Of a stretch of 64,000 nucleotides of DNA, positions 1-11,605 are shown piece by piece (the stretch's first letter is position 1; each line of letters begins with the position of its first letter). The notes under the pieces are model-generated. The model made no database searches, was not told where the DNA came from, and saw only the letters and a list, made by a program, of their open reading frames with translations. The DNA lies in the NCBI GenBank assembly GCA_963693085.1, contig OY856410.1, positions 1,327,242,304-1,327,306,303 of the forward strand, read 5' to 3'. The stretch comes from Alisma plantago-aquatica (lineage: Eukaryota; Streptophyta; Magnoliopsida; Alismatales; Alismataceae). Made by a program: the position numbers and the translations under genes.

Positions 1-1105
1 ACTACTTCATAAGTTCAACAAGTTTCATAGGTGCAAGATGATACAGTGGCTTTGAGATTGGAGCTGTACTGGATATGGGATTGATAGAGAATTCAACTTC
101 TCATGAAGGAGGTAGTCCTATAAGTTCACTAGGGAAAACATCAGGATAATATCACACTATGTTGATATCCTCAAGCTATGGTGGTGTAGGGTTGAGAACA
201 ATGGATTCCTGATAAGCTCTACGGCCATGAGAGACTAAACTCTACGGCCATGAGAGACTAACATCTTAGCTTTGTGTGTTGATATTATAAAATTGTCATT
301 CATTACGGTTCCTACTGTTGATACAAACAGACTCACCACCAGGGTGCAACAAACTGATCTTCCTATCTTCACAAAATAGAGCTACCTTGAACTTCTTCAA
401 CCAATCCATTCCCAAGATGACATCGAAGGCTGTCATGTCAAGGATGATGAAATCTGTCAGGAAAATCTTCCTAGCTGTGCTCAATTCTACAGATAGAATT
501 TACCCTATTGCTAGGTGTCTGAACATCTAAGATGTAATCCATGAATAAGGTTTCCAATCCTAAAAGTGTTACAAGTTTGGTAGCTATGAAAGTGTTTGAA
601 GAACCAAAATTGAACAAAGATTTAATAGGTTGCTAAAGTAGATGTATCATACCTTCAATGACCTTATTATCATCTTCGACCTCCACAACATCCATGACAT
701 AGACTTGATCCACAGGTGGATAGTGAGCCTATTGATTGTTATTGTTGTTTCTCAGAGGTTGTTGTGGTCATTGTGGTGGTGGCAGCTGTTGTGGGGATCA
801 TGGCTGAGTAAGAGCTAGAGTCCTCAAGAAATGAGGATACTGAGGTCTAATACGTATTGCTTGGATACAGTCATAGAAAATCAACTGTCCCATGTCTCTT
901 TGTGGTGTATAACTCCCAGAAGGCCATTTCCCAAGAATGTGATGACGTTGGCAATACTAGCATTTCTCATAGTCGTCCTCAGAAGCACTCTTTTGTTTAT
1001 TGGGACTCGACAATGAGAACTAGTATCCCGTATAAGCTTCAACAGCAAGTGCCTTGTCCACCATCTGTTGAAAGGTTAGTGGCAGATGCGACACCAAGGT
1101 TGATC
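1..1105 (-). pseudogene. Ty3/gypsy gag-protease relic, 3' part (split element)
   Basis: Minus-strand remains of an LTR-retrotransposon polyprotein. At 296-484 a 62-codon frame ends a retropepsin-like (RVP_2 type) domain, with the residues DFIILDMTAFDVILGMDWL. Around 860-1000 a degenerate Cys-rich gag tail can be read (YEKC, stop, YCQRHH) as a decayed nucleic-acid-binding knuckle. Many stops interrupt the frame. The upstream part of gag lies at 9478-10330. The two parts were separated by the element at 1106-9477, and across the TSD the gag frame continues (...GLSYKIGS then TLVSHLPLTFQQMVDKAL). Reverse transcriptase and integrase would lie left of the window. The clade is not certain; the protease style fits a chromovirus such as Tekay. 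Confidence 0.75.
1101..1105. repeat. TSD TGATC, left copy
   Basis: TGATC directly precedes the LTR terminus TGTAAAG at 1106. The same five bases follow the right LTR at 9478-9482, which defines the insertion of the 1106-9477 element. Confidence 0.9.
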
Positions 1106-1304
1106 TGTAAAGAAGTGAAACCACTTATCTACTAAAAATTTGAACAATAGAACCTACAGTCCAAACACACTCAGAAGGTATGATGGAGTGGCTGTAAAAT
1201 TTTCAAATCTTTATATACTGGTAATCAAAAGACCAAAGTATAGCAGCGGAATAAAATCATGACTATATTCAATTATAAAATAAAGGGTTAAAAACTTACA
1301 TCAT

Positions 1305-1316
1305 AAGGATCCATGT
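1305..1316. repeat. TSD AAGGATCCATGT of the LINE, left copy
   Basis: Identical to 1950-1961; the right copy is joined to the LINE A-tail. Confidence 0.9.
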
Positions 1317-1603
1317 GTATGCTCTGTAGGATGGATGAGGAGTCAACCACTCACTTGTTTCTGGAATGTGTTTGCTCCCAGGCTGTTTGGAGGAAGGCGA
1401 TTTTGGATGGTTTCATGTCAGTTATCCCTAATGATTGGCTGGCTATATGGAGTAGTTCTGATAAAAGAATGGCTAGTTTCTTCTCGATTGCTATCTATTA
1501 CATATGGTTGTTTCGGAATAGGATTATCTTTGAAAGTTGGTCCTATGATGGTGACATGTTGTGGTCCTGGATATGCAGAGATTTTAATCTTCTTATTGAT
1601 TGA
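1317..1603 (+). pseudogene. LINE ORF2 C-terminus with zf-RVT zinc-binding motif
   Basis: The truncated end of a LINE reverse-transcriptase protein. The residues CMLCRMDEESTTHLFLEC give the C-x2-C-x7-H-x4-C spacing of the zf-RVT (reverse-transcriptase zinc-binding) domain found after the RT in plant L1 elements, followed by an aromatic-rich stretch (YYIWLFRNRIIFE) usual for that tail. It ends at a stop at 1601-1603. The frame has no start of its own: the first ATG at 1313 lies in the TSD. RT and endonuclease domains are missing because reverse transcription stopped early. Confidence 0.85.
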
Positions 1604-1949
1604 GTGGTCTGTTTGGCAACTCCTTCTGGGTGTGAGTAGGGCTGCTGTTTGGTCTGCTAAGGTGTTTTCTTTGTTGTGGATGTGCTGTTCGGATTGGCAT
1701 GGAGGTGCTGTGTGCTCTCTGCTGGGCTGCAATGCTGATTCTTGATCTGCAGTTTCCTTATTTAGGGGATGGTTGTATCTTGTTGTTTCACTTGCTTTTC
1801 CTTTTTTCTTCTTTTTGATTTGGGGATAGCCTTCTGTAGCTTGCTATCCTATGCTTGTATATATTTCCTGGATTCCTGGTGTGGTGTTTTGGGACCCACC
1901 AGTTCTTTAGATGAATAAAGAGAGTACCACGCTTGCTTGAGCAAAAAAA
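1317..1949 (+). mobile_element. 5'-truncated L1-type LINE
   Basis: A 633 bp plus-strand insertion flanked by the perfect 12 bp TSD AAGGATCCATGT (1305-1316 and 1950-1961) and ending in a short A-run. The empty site is preserved in the sister LTR near 6145-6170 (CATAAGGAACCATGTAGAGG), proving insertion after the LTRs duplicated. It keeps only the last ~95 codons of ORF2 and ~345 bp of 3' UTR with an AATAAA-like signal (GATGAATAAAG, about 1909-1919). Confidence 0.92.
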
Positions 1950-1961
1950 AAGGATCCATGT
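1950..1961. repeat. TSD AAGGATCCATGT of the LINE, right copy
   Basis: Repeats 1305-1316 directly after the A-run. Downstream sequence (AGAGGAAATCTAA) continues the LTR as in the sister copy. Confidence 0.9.
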
Positions 1962-2390
1962 AGAGGAAATCTAAGCCACCTCAAGATTTGTCTCCAAGCT
2001 TTAACTTTACAATCTAAGTTCGGGTCCACATGTCAAGCCATCCATGTCCTCCACCTAGGGTTGGAAGCATACCCCATCAAATGAGAAACAACAAGAGACA
2101 TCAACAAAGGCTGGTATGTGCATACTAAAATGCAAATTGAGCAATTTATAAAGATTAAGGGACATCAAAATAAAAGGCTTCCCATGCAAGGGATAAGGAC
2201 CACCCAATCGGGTATCAAGAGAAAAGATCATAACAAAAGGGATACTTTCCATAGCCAACAAATAATAAGAATGTGCTATCAATATAAACATCCACTACCA
2301 TGGCGGGAAACAAATCACATATCATCATCAACCTGCATGCATGTGAGATAAGCATAGCCCTAGAACAATATAAATAACAATGACAGACAA

Positions 2391-2537
2391 GAATCACACA
2401 TCTTGAAACTGGTGGGACATGAGCCAAGAATCACACATCTTGCCCTGGCATGGGGAATCACACATCCACCATCCAAATATATATATAACATGGGCCAGGA
2501 ATCACACATCCTGCCCGGGTATGGGGAATCACACATC
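2391..2537. repeat. Five-copy GAATCACACATC repeat inside the LTR
   Basis: GAATCACACATC occurs at 2391, 2428, 2455, 2499 and 2526 (spacings 37, 27, 44, 27). The cluster recurs in the right LTR near 6594-6740. It probably belongs to U3/R regulatory sequence; no function can be shown. Confidence 0.7.
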
Positions 2538-4190
2538 CTCCATCCCAAAGATATCACAATGTTTCCATGTTGCATAATGAGACAAAACCAATGTAATTAC
2601 ACTACTCTAGTGCTAGTAAATCACATAGCATGTTAAATGTAGAGGCAAGTAGAGAAGTATAATCAGAATTAACACAGTTGTTATCACATAATGAACAACT
2701 CAAACATATGAACAAATCCACTTCAAAGTGGGCATATATCACCAAGTAAACTTCCACATCACTGTGGGCATGTAATATAAAAAGTCCAACATGCACCAAG
2801 GCAACAAGATAAGATTCCAAGAGAATATCCATGATCACAAGATAAATAATAAAATAAGATACTTCACATGAAGCATGATTTCAAAAGAACAAAACAATGT
2901 GTAGGCTAATGTCCATAGGACCAAGAGTAAGAAAAAAATAGGATAATTGCTCAAGAAGAATAATCAGAGATGCAACATACCTCAACTTCAGAGTTAAACA
3001 ATCCAAAGTCACATCTAGGTCCAAGCCTAGGCATCCAAAGCACCTATTAACATATATGTGGGATTAGGGTTAGATTTATATTGATTTTATAAACTCTAAA
3101 AATCGCCTTTTTATTATTAGTGGATTAGGTTGTAAAAACTATGCCACATTTTAGGTTATATTTTCCTGAGTTCAAAACATATTTTATTATATTTTTCTGA
3201 CTTATAAATATTTAGTTATGAATTATACAAGTTATTAACTTATTAATTAGATCCATTAAATCACCTCTTTATAACATTAGATTCAGGCAACAAAACCAAA
3301 ACCATTTGAAAGCTTGCATTATTATGAATCTAACGAGTATTTATTAGAAATTTTTGGCCCAACAGATAATTAGATGTGAAATTTAGAATTTTGACCAATC
3401 ATATAATTAGTTAATGCCACAAAGGCGAGAAAATCCACAAAAGCAGGCCGGCCCCGCATGACTTGGCCCAATGAGTGCCAGCCAAGTAAGCGGGCCAATG
3501 GCTCGCTTGACTCATCCCAAAGCAAAGGATAACACTACCAACTTACCAAAATACCCCTAACCAGAAAAACTAAAGAGAGGAACTGATGGGTAGTTTAGGG
3601 AAAACGAACGCAAACATCTTCAACCTTGCTTGCGATGAAGGAACAGTGAACAACAATGAAACTGGAGGACGAGATCTCACGAATCAAACAACCAAAATGT
3701 CAGGGAAGAGCACCATCGCAATTGCAAAGCAAAACCGGACCCAAGAGCCCCAAACCACCGAAACTGAGGTGCAAAGAACCTCAAATCATCTTGCGGCCAA
3801 GGTACAGGTAGAAAGAAGCACCGAAACGAGGGAAAAAGGAACTACACCTTGCTAGCAGAAATCAAAGGGGAAAGAGGGTTCCTCGAGGCTCCTGGGACCC
3901 AGACCGCCACTCGCAAAAATACATAGGGAGTCACTCCTCACTGCCGATCACCCGAAGCTTCAAGCAAGTTGCCGGAGCTGGTGGGAGTTGGGTTGGCATG
4001 CCCCGAAGCAAATAGGATCAAACCAAGGCAAGAAACATGGATCTGGGACCCTAGCGGAGGTGAGGGAACCGATACCTCGCGGTCTGAAGACCTGCAGTGC
4101 ACGGAAGAAGAAAAAGAAGGTCGAGGCAGGGCAAAAATAGGGGAACACAAAGGTTGACATTGGTAGGGCTAACGATCAGGGGAAGCCTAG

Positions 4191-4203
4191 GGTATATATA
4201 ACC
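4191..4203 (-). promoter_or_regulatory. TATA-like element of the left LTR
   Basis: GGTTATATATACC on the minus strand, with a counterpart in the right LTR at about 8393-8403. The orientation fits the minus-strand element. No transcription start can be shown. Confidence 0.45.
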
Positions 4204-5275
4204 ATTGGGTGCAGATTGAGATAAGGAAACCGGGTGAAAAGAAAGTGGAGGGGGAGGAAGAAGAGAGCGGGAGAGAGAACCGGGGAACGTTCACCTCAGG
4301 AGTAATGGTACAGGTTGTGTCTGGCTAGACTCCTACCAAAGGTGGGAGATGAGCTGAGCATCGTTAGATGCTTGATCGAAGGGTCCAGGTTAAAACCCAA
4401 AAATTAAAGGAAATCAAATAGCGTGACAAGGAAATCGAGAAATTATATTTGCATTTAAATAAGGTTTGATTAAGTTTCTTTCCAAAGAAAATTGAGGGTC
4501 CAAACATTAACCAAATTAGGTAAAAATTTGCACAGAGGAAAATTTTGACATGTAGAAACCGAATATAAAATTAGATTTGCCTTTTGAAAGCTTTTAATGG
4601 TTTAAATAAATCAAATATCATTTTCTCTTTCCTTCTTCATTTTTGGCTTTTCGATTATCCAAATATTATAAAACTTGACCCACAAATCATACTTAGTGTG
4701 TTGAATACGAATTTGCCATCAATTTTACATGTTGGGTTATTTGAGTATTTGTTTAAAATTTTGAAGGTTCTACACACTTTCTCTCTCCTGATTTCACCTT
4801 TTAAGCAAACTTTCTCCAAATTAGATGAAAATTCACCCAAAGGCTATATTTATTATGTAGATCACGAATATACGATTATTTCCTCTTTTGGAGTCAATTA
4901 TTATATTTATTTATTAATTAAACTTTTTAGGCAATTTCTCTCTCTTAACATACCATATAATTTCAAGGAGTCCAAATTAAATGAAAATTGACATGTAAAC
5001 TTATTTTAATGTGTAGATTACGAATTTGGAGTTTATTTCCACTTTTAAGAATTTCTTACATGGGTTTTGTCATATGTCCCATTAGAGGCCCATTAACATC
5101 ATTATGCATCCAATTAAGTTATTTATCATCTTATTATCACCAAATAAATTATTTGACGTGTTATATTACATTATTCATGGATTATATTTTTAGGATCACT
5201 CTAACCTCAACCTTGTTTGGTCAAACCAAAAAGGATCAAAGTTCTAGGGTAGGGTCCAAGTTTCGGTATGTTACA

Positions 5276-5953
5276 ACACTCCACCCCTTAAAAGGATTTC
5301 GTCCTCAAAATCTATTGATCTAAACATCAACAACCAACTACTCTCCACCCCTTAAAGGGTTCAACCTAACAAGTCAAACTAAACACCTTTTTAGAGCTAC
5401 CCACATCACTTAGTTGTGAAAGTTTTAAAGATTTTATGTTTCTCATGTATCCAACTAATAGTCACCATCTAGGGTTGAGCTTTAGGTCCTTGTGTCTCTA
5501 ACCTATCAACCCAACATGAACATCCAAAAGTCATAGGGTAGGTAAACTATACCTTTATTTCAATCCTAGTCACCAAAACTAGGGTTAGATCTTACTCAAC
5601 TAGAGTGTCTCTTCATTGTGACTTAGTTCGAGAAAACTTCATGAAAAATCCAGAGAAAACATTTTGTACATGTAGTAGTATAATGAAAATAATTTTTGTT
5701 GATGAAAACTTTGCGATGTAAAACCAACATGCTAGCCAAAATCAATACGGGAACCGAGTCACAATTTATCTATATCAAGGTCTTCTCATTACCTAACCTT
5801 ATCCTCAAACAAAACCTTATTGCATATAAAGATCATCATTGATCAAGTCTAGGGTCAACATCTCACTTAGAGCTATCTAGAAAAGTTAAGGGTCCTATAG
5901 GGAGACAAAATTGAAATACTCATTTTCGACTACCATGGGCTATGATACCATGC
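5276..5953 (-). other. Interior of the LARD-like element (non-coding)
   Basis: The 678 bp between the LTRs. Its left end, read on the minus strand, is a purine-rich AAGGGGTGGAGTGT next to the 3' LTR (polypurine tract, about 5276-5290). Its right end holds the primer-binding site. No frame with retroviral similarity is present on either strand. Confidence 0.8.
5937..5950 (-). promoter_or_regulatory. Primer-binding site, initiator tRNA-Met type
   Basis: Minus strand TGGTATCATAGCCC, three bases from the 5' LTR end, resembles the initiator tRNA-Met complement used by many plant LTR elements. It fixes the orientation of the element. Confidence 0.8.
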
Positions 5954-8900
5954 TGTAAAGAAGTGAAACCACTTCTCTACTAAAAATTTGAACAATAGAA
6001 CCTCCAGTCCAAACGCACTCAGAAGGTATGATGGAGCGGGTGTGAAATTTTCAAATCTTTATATACTGGTAATCAAAAGACCAAAGTATAGTAGCAGAAT
6101 CAAATCATGACTATATTCAATTATAAAACAAAGGATTACAAACTTACATCATAAGGAACCATGTAGAGGAAATCTAAACCACCTCAAAATTTGTCTTCAA
6201 GCTTTAACTTTACAATCTAAGTCTGGGTCAACATGTCAAGCCATCCATGTCCTCCACCTAGGGTTGGAAGCATACCCCAGCAAAAGAGAAACAACATGAG
6301 ACATTAGCAAAGGCTGGTATGTCCATACTAAAATGCAAATTGAGTATTTATAAAAATTAAGGGACATCAAAATAAAAGGCTTCCCATGCAAGGGATAAAG
6401 ACCACCCAATCGGGTATCAAGAGAAAAGATCATAACAAAAGGGATACTTGCCATATCCAACAAATAATAAGAATGTGCTATCAATATAAACATCCACTAC
6501 CATGGTAGGAAACAAAACACATATCTTCATCAACCTGCATGCATGTGAGATAACCATAGCCCTAGAACAATATAAATAACAATGGCGATCAAGAATCACA
6601 CATCTTGAACCTGGTGGGACATGATCCAAGAATCACACATCTTGCACTGGCATGGAGAATCACACATCCACCATCCAAATATATATATAACATGGGCCAG
6701 GAATCACACATCCTACCCGGGTATGGGGAATCACACATCCTCCATCCCAAAGATATCACAATGTTGCCATGTTGCATAATGAGACAAAACCAATGTAATT
6801 ACACTACTCTAGTTCTACTGAATCACATAACATGTTAAATGTAGAGGCAAGTAGAGAAGTATAGTCAGAATTAACACGGTTGTTATCACATAATGAACAA
6901 CTCAAACATATGAACAAATCCACTTCAAAGTGGGCATATATCACCAAGTAAACTTCCACATCACTGTGGGCATGTAATATAAAAAGTCCAACATGCACCA
7001 AGGCAACAAGATAAGATTCCAAGAGAATATCCATGATCACAAGATCAATAATAAAATAAGATACTTCACATGAATCATGATTTCAAAAGAACAAGACAAT
7101 GTGTAGGCTAATGTCCATAGGACCAAGAGTAAGACAAAAATAGGATAATTGCTCAAGAAGATTAATTGGAGATGCAACATACCTCAACTTCAGAGTTAAA
7201 TGATCCAAAGTCACATCTAGGTCCATTCCTAGGCATCCAAAGCCCCTATTAGCATATATGTGAGATTAGGGTTAGATTTATATTGATTTCATAAACTCTA
7301 AAAATTTCCTTTTTATTATTAGTTGATTAGGTTATAAAAACTATGCCACATTTTAGGTTATATTTTCCTGAGTTCAAAACATATTTTATTATATTTTTCT
7401 GACTTATAAATATTTAGTTATGAATTATACAAGTTATTAACTTATTAATTAGATCCATTATAATCACCTCTTTATAACATTAGATTCAGGCAACAAAACC
7501 AAAACCATTAGAAAGCTTGCATTATTCTGAATATAACGAGTATTTATTTGAAAATTTTAGCCCAACAGATAATTAGTTGTGAAATTTAGAATTTGACCAA
7601 TCATATAATTAGTTAATGCCACAAAGGCGAGAAAATCCACAAAAGCATGCCGGGCCCGCATGACTTGGCCCAATGAGTGCCAGCCAAGTCAGCGGGTCAA
7701 TGACTCACTTGAGTCGTCCCAAAGCAAAGGATAACACTGCCAACTTACCAAAATACCCCTAACCAGAAAAACTAAAGAGAGGAACTGATGGGCAGTTTAG
7801 GGAAAACGAACGCAATCATCTTCAACCTTGCTTGCGATGAAGGTACCGTGAACAACAACAAAACTAGAGGACATGATCTCGTGAATCAAACAACCAAAAT
7901 GTCAGGGAAGAGCACCATCGCAATCGCAAAGCAAAACTGGACCCAAGAGTCCCAAACCACTGAAACTGAGGTGCAAAGAACCTCAAATCATCTTGCCGCC
8001 AAGGTACAGGTAGAAAGAAGCACCGAAAAGAGGAAAAAAGGAACTACACCTTGCCAGCAGAAATCAAAGGGGAAAGAGGGTTCCTCGAGGCTCCTGGGAC
8101 CTAGACCGCAGATCACAAAAATACATAGGGAGTCGCTCCTCGTTGCCGATCACCCGAAGCTTTGAGCAGGTCGCCGGAGCTGGTGGGAGTTGGGTTGGCA
8201 TGCCCCAATGCAAATGGGATCAAACCAAGGAAGAAAGATGGATCTGGGACCCTAGCGGAGGTGAGGGAACCGATACCTCGCGGTCCGAAGACCTGCAGTG
8301 CACGGAAGATGAAAAAGAAGGTCGAGGCAGGGAAAAAATAGGGGAACACGAAGGTTGACTTTGGTAGGGCTAACGATCAGGGGAAACCCAAGGTATATAT
8401 AACCATTGGGTGCAGATAGAGATAAGGAAACCAGGTGAAAAGAAAGTAGAGGGGGAGGAAGAAGAGAGTGGGAGAGAGAATCGGGGAACGTTTGCCTCAG
8501 GAGTCTTGGTACAGGTTGTGTCGGGCTGGACTCCTACCAAAGGTGGGAGATGAGCCGAGCACCGTTAGATGCCAGATCGAAGGGTCCAGGTTAAAACTCG
8601 AAAATTAAAGGAAATCAAATAGCGTGACAAGGAAATCAAGAAATTATATTTACATTTAAATAAGGTTTGATTAAGTTTCTTTCCAAAGAAAATTGAGGGT
8701 CCAAACATTAACCAAATTAGGTAAAAATTTGCACATAGGCAAATTTTGACATGTAGAAACCGAATATAAAATTAGATTTGCCTTTTGAAATCTTTTAATG
8801 GTTTAAATAAATCAAATATCATTTTCTCTTTCCTTCTTCATTAATGGCTTTAGGATTTTCCAAATATTATAAAACTTGATCCACAAATCATAATTAGTGT

Positions 8901-9477
8901 GTTGAATATGAATTTGTCATCAATTTTACATGTTGGAATTATTTGAGTATTTATTTAATATTTTAAGGTTTTACACACTTTCTCTCTCCTGATTTCACCT
9001 TTTAAACAAACTTTCTCCAAATTGGATGAAAAGTCACCTAAAGGCTATATTTATTATGTAGATCACGAATATATGATTATTTTCCTCTTTTGGAGTCAAT
9101 TATTATATTTATTTATTAATAACACTTTTTAGGCAATTTCTCTCTCTTAACTTACCATATTATTTCAAGGGGTCCAAATTAAATGAAAGTTGACATGTAA
9201 ACTTATTTTAATGTGTAGATTACGAATTTGGAGTTTATTTCCACTTTTAAGAATTTCTTACATGGGTTTTGTCATCTGGCCCATTAGAGGCCCATTAACA
9301 TCATTATGCATCCAATTAAGCTATTTATCATCTTATTATCACTAAATAAATTATTTGACGTATTATATTACATTATTCATGCATTATATTATTAGGTTCA
9401 CTCTAACCTCAACCTTGTTTGGTCAAACAAAAAAGGATCAAAGTTCTAGGGCAGGGTCCAAGTTTCGGTATGTTACA
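5954..9477 (-). repeat. Right (5') LTR of the LARD-like element
   Basis: 3524 bp, a direct repeat of 1106-5275 without the LINE. It ends TGTTACA at 9471-9477, followed by TSD TGATC. No coding sequence is recognised. A TATA-like run lies at about 8393-8403 on the minus strand. Confidence 0.9.
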
Positions 9478-9482
9478 TGATC
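9478..9482. repeat. TSD TGATC, right copy
   Basis: Matches 1101-1105. Confidence 0.9.
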
Positions 9483-10330
9483 CAATCTTATAAGACAAGC
9501 CTTCCAGGAATAGCTCAGAATGATGATCTTCATATAGGTTTGTAGCATAGCGCTCTAGCAACAAGAACTTCTGGACGTAAGAGGATACACCCAATGAGCC
9601 TTGCCTCGAACTGTAGAAATCAACTTGTTTATTCTTTAGGGAGGCAGAACAAACATATTTCTCACTGGAAAAGCACATGGAATTGCTCCCAGGTCACCTG
9701 CGAGGTGTCACGTATGCACACAATCATGTTTCTCTAGACTCTAGCTGGTCTATCCTGAACATAAGCAACAAAGTAAAACTTCTGTTGAGGAGGGCATGCC
9801 ATACCCTCGAAGGTACGCTCAATGACCAAGACCCAATCATCGGCCTTATCTACCATCTCAATCTCTCCTTCACCCTTGAAGTAAGGTGGTTGCATCTTAA
9901 TTAACTCAGTGAGCGAGTACTCCTTGGGATTGTCTGATGAAGAGATGGTATTGACCCCTCCTATCATTAAATTATACACAAGATGCCACAGGTAGGACAA
10001 CTCAGACTCCGGAGTGAAGGCTAACAGAGGTGGAATTGGAATTTCTGAAGTAGGAGGCGACATTGTAACCACCGGTTGAATCCCATGGTTATCTTGTGCA
10101 TTTGGGGCTTCCAAGGGGGGTTCCATATAGGGCATGCTGAAGTGAGGATTTGGTGGTGTGGTGTATCCAACATCCCTATTAAAGAATCGATAGGATTCAT
10201 TGTTCATCCTTCCGAACAAATTGGTCCACTTGAAAAGGGATAAGAGGGTAAGAAACCTAAATAAGGGTTCAGAGATCCTATGGTGCCGATTGCTATGCTC
10301 TGATTCTGTTATGTAAAGAGTGGATTCCAT
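9478..10330 (-). pseudogene. Ty3/gypsy gag, N-terminal and core part (split element)
   Basis: Minus-strand gag upstream of the 1-1105 relic. A 198-codon frame starting at 10330 runs through a linker to the start of a Retrotrans_gag-type core (KMQPPYFKGEGEIEMVDKADDW, then VIERTFEGMACPPQQKFYFVAY). After a frame break the core continues at 9678-9480 (SSRQGSLGVSSYVQKFLLLERYA, then FLEGLSYKIG). Stops and frame shifts show decay. Gag would form the virus-like particle of the element. The inserted LTR element begins exactly at the last gag codons here, and the frame resumes at 1105. Confidence 0.78.
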
Positions 10331-10462
10331 AAAGGACCACTACTATTAATTAGAAAATAAAAAAGCACAACCCATATACTCATTTGTAATCCTCAGACTC
10401 TCGATTGGTTTAGTACTGATTTACCAACTTAAGCTAATAACTGGGTTCTAAAAATATTACAC
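10291..10462 (-). repeat. Possible primer-binding site and truncated LTR of the gypsy relic
   Basis: Minus strand CTCTTTACA (LTR-like end at 10312) is followed by TAACAGAATCAGAGCATAGC, a degraded initiator tRNA-Met-type site just upstream of gag. A minus-strand TGTAATATTTTTAG at 10462 could be the LTR start, but ~150 bp is far too short for a full LTR, so it is deleted or the start is misjudged. The other LTR is outside the window. Confidence 0.3.
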
Positions 10463-11156
10463 AATTGCTAAACACAGAATTTTTTTCTCTGCACTCCAAA
10501 ATAGAACATTGTGGTTCAACGGAAAGACCATCTATCCCTACCTAGCGCTCACAGCAGGTGTCAGTCTTTGCCCAGGGATGAATCCATGTCCACGACCCGT
10601 CATGCTCCCTGGTCTCCCGATCAGCGTCGTGACTTCTACAACGATCGGCAGGCGAAGAAAACTTCCCGAATAGCTGGGTGAGTTCAATATTCTAGGCAGA
10701 CTATCAGACGCAGAGGCATTGCCCGAAGGCACAGACATCGCTGGTCATCCCACAAGAAGAGCATGACAGGAATTGGGTAGAAAGCAATCAAGGGGTGTCA
10801 GTCCAAACTGAATCTCGGCGCCCCAATCCATCTCCCCAACCCTGCGAGCGATTGGGCATCATCACCGGGTCCAAAGACTAGTACCTAGCCTAACGATGGC
10901 TTGGTCGTGAATCGGAACAGGTAGCGCAAGGTACCATGCACTGGAGAAAAATCGTGGTAGAACAGAGATCAAAATGAATGGCGAGTCATTCACGAGCATC
11001 TCCGCTATTCATTGGGTCTAGAACTCGTACAGGAGGATCAGGCTGCACCATGCCTTTCGTCTACAAGAATTCAATCGTGAGAAACATGAGACATTTGTCA
11101 ATCCAGAAGTTGGGGAAGACTCAGCGTGAACCGAAGGTGGCGATTGAACGTGTCTA
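10463..11156 (-). other. GC-richer patch with a possible gene fragment
   Basis: Base composition is clearly less AT-rich than the surroundings. A 66-codon minus frame (10738-10538, MSVPSGNASASDSLPR...) ends where AG|GTAGGG could be a donor site. A second short minus frame starts at 11043 (MVQPDPPVRVLDPMNSGDARE) after an acceptor-like TTCTTGTAG. I do not recognise either product. The patch may be a decayed first part of a host gene or a captured fragment; a leader-like minus stretch with a donor-like AAG|GTAATG lies at about 11625-11830, beyond the MITE. Confidence 0.25.
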
Positions 11157-11602
11157 GCGGCTCGTTTGGTTGGGCTGCACATCAACGCTTGCAGTTCCAA
11201 CTATGCATGTTTTCAAACTATTTACGTTTGGTATTGCGTAATTGCAACCAACATCTGGAAAATAAACTACACGTTGTGGTTGGTTATAGAGAAAATAATG
11301 GAAAACGAACTGCGCACTTTTTAGGCGCAGTTCACTTCCCCACTCGTTGCCCAGATAAAACTATACTTCATGCTATACGAATATACAGAGATCTCTGGAA
11401 AATGTATGCAGCTGTTGACTTTCCGTCAAAGATAAAAGTCATTAGTGGCCAAAACCGCATCTTACCAAGCAAAATCAAAACAAAATTGTTAGTTTTACCT
11501 ACGAGCAACCAAATAAATACATTGGATTTTCAACTATATACTTTTGATTTCCTATTTTTTAATTACATGTGTGGGTTGATTTTACACCCAACCAAATTAG
11601 CC
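11157..11602. mobile_element. MITE, 446 bp
   Basis: Imperfect terminal inverted repeats: the left starts GCGGCTCGTTTGGTTGGG, and the right, reverse-complemented, starts GGCTAATTTGGTTGGG; similarity extends to about 30 bp. CTA flanks both sides (11154-11156 and 11603-11605) as a 3 bp TSD. It has no transposase, and the one frame (11126-11611) only reads across it. The TSD length favours a PIF/Harbinger (Tourist-like) source, but hAT or CACTA origin is not excluded. Confidence 0.65.
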
Positions 11603-11605
11603 CTA

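Larger units (their letters stand above)
1106..5275 (-). repeat. Left (3') LTR of the LARD-like element, interrupted by a LINE
   Basis: Direct repeat of 5954-9477, nearly collinear apart from the insertion at 1305-1961. Minus-strand ends are TGTAACATACC (5275) and TTTACA (1106). Small frames such as 3586-3855 are repeated in the other LTR with changes and match no known family, so they are not called as genes. A TATATATA run at 4193-4200, read on the minus strand, is a plausible core promoter. Confidence 0.9.
1106..9477 (-). mobile_element. Non-autonomous LTR retrotransposon with giant LTRs (LARD-like)
   Basis: A complete minus-strand element bounded by TSD TGATC. The LTRs are 1106-5275 (3' LTR, 4170 bp including a 645 bp LINE plus TSD) and 5954-9477 (5' LTR, 3524 bp). 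Without the LINE the left LTR is 3525 bp, so the pair match in length. On the minus strand the LTR starts TGTAACATACC and ends CTTTACA. The interior is only 678 bp and has no open frame resembling gag or pol, so any mobilisation needs proteins from another element. LTRs make up over 90 percent of the element, whereas LARDs as usually described have a long non-coding interior. Confidence 0.9.

Noticed and set aside
3586..3855. Plus frames in the LARD LTRs (also 7788-8165)
   Set aside because: Stops and lengths differ between the LTRs and they are antisense to the element; no known domain.
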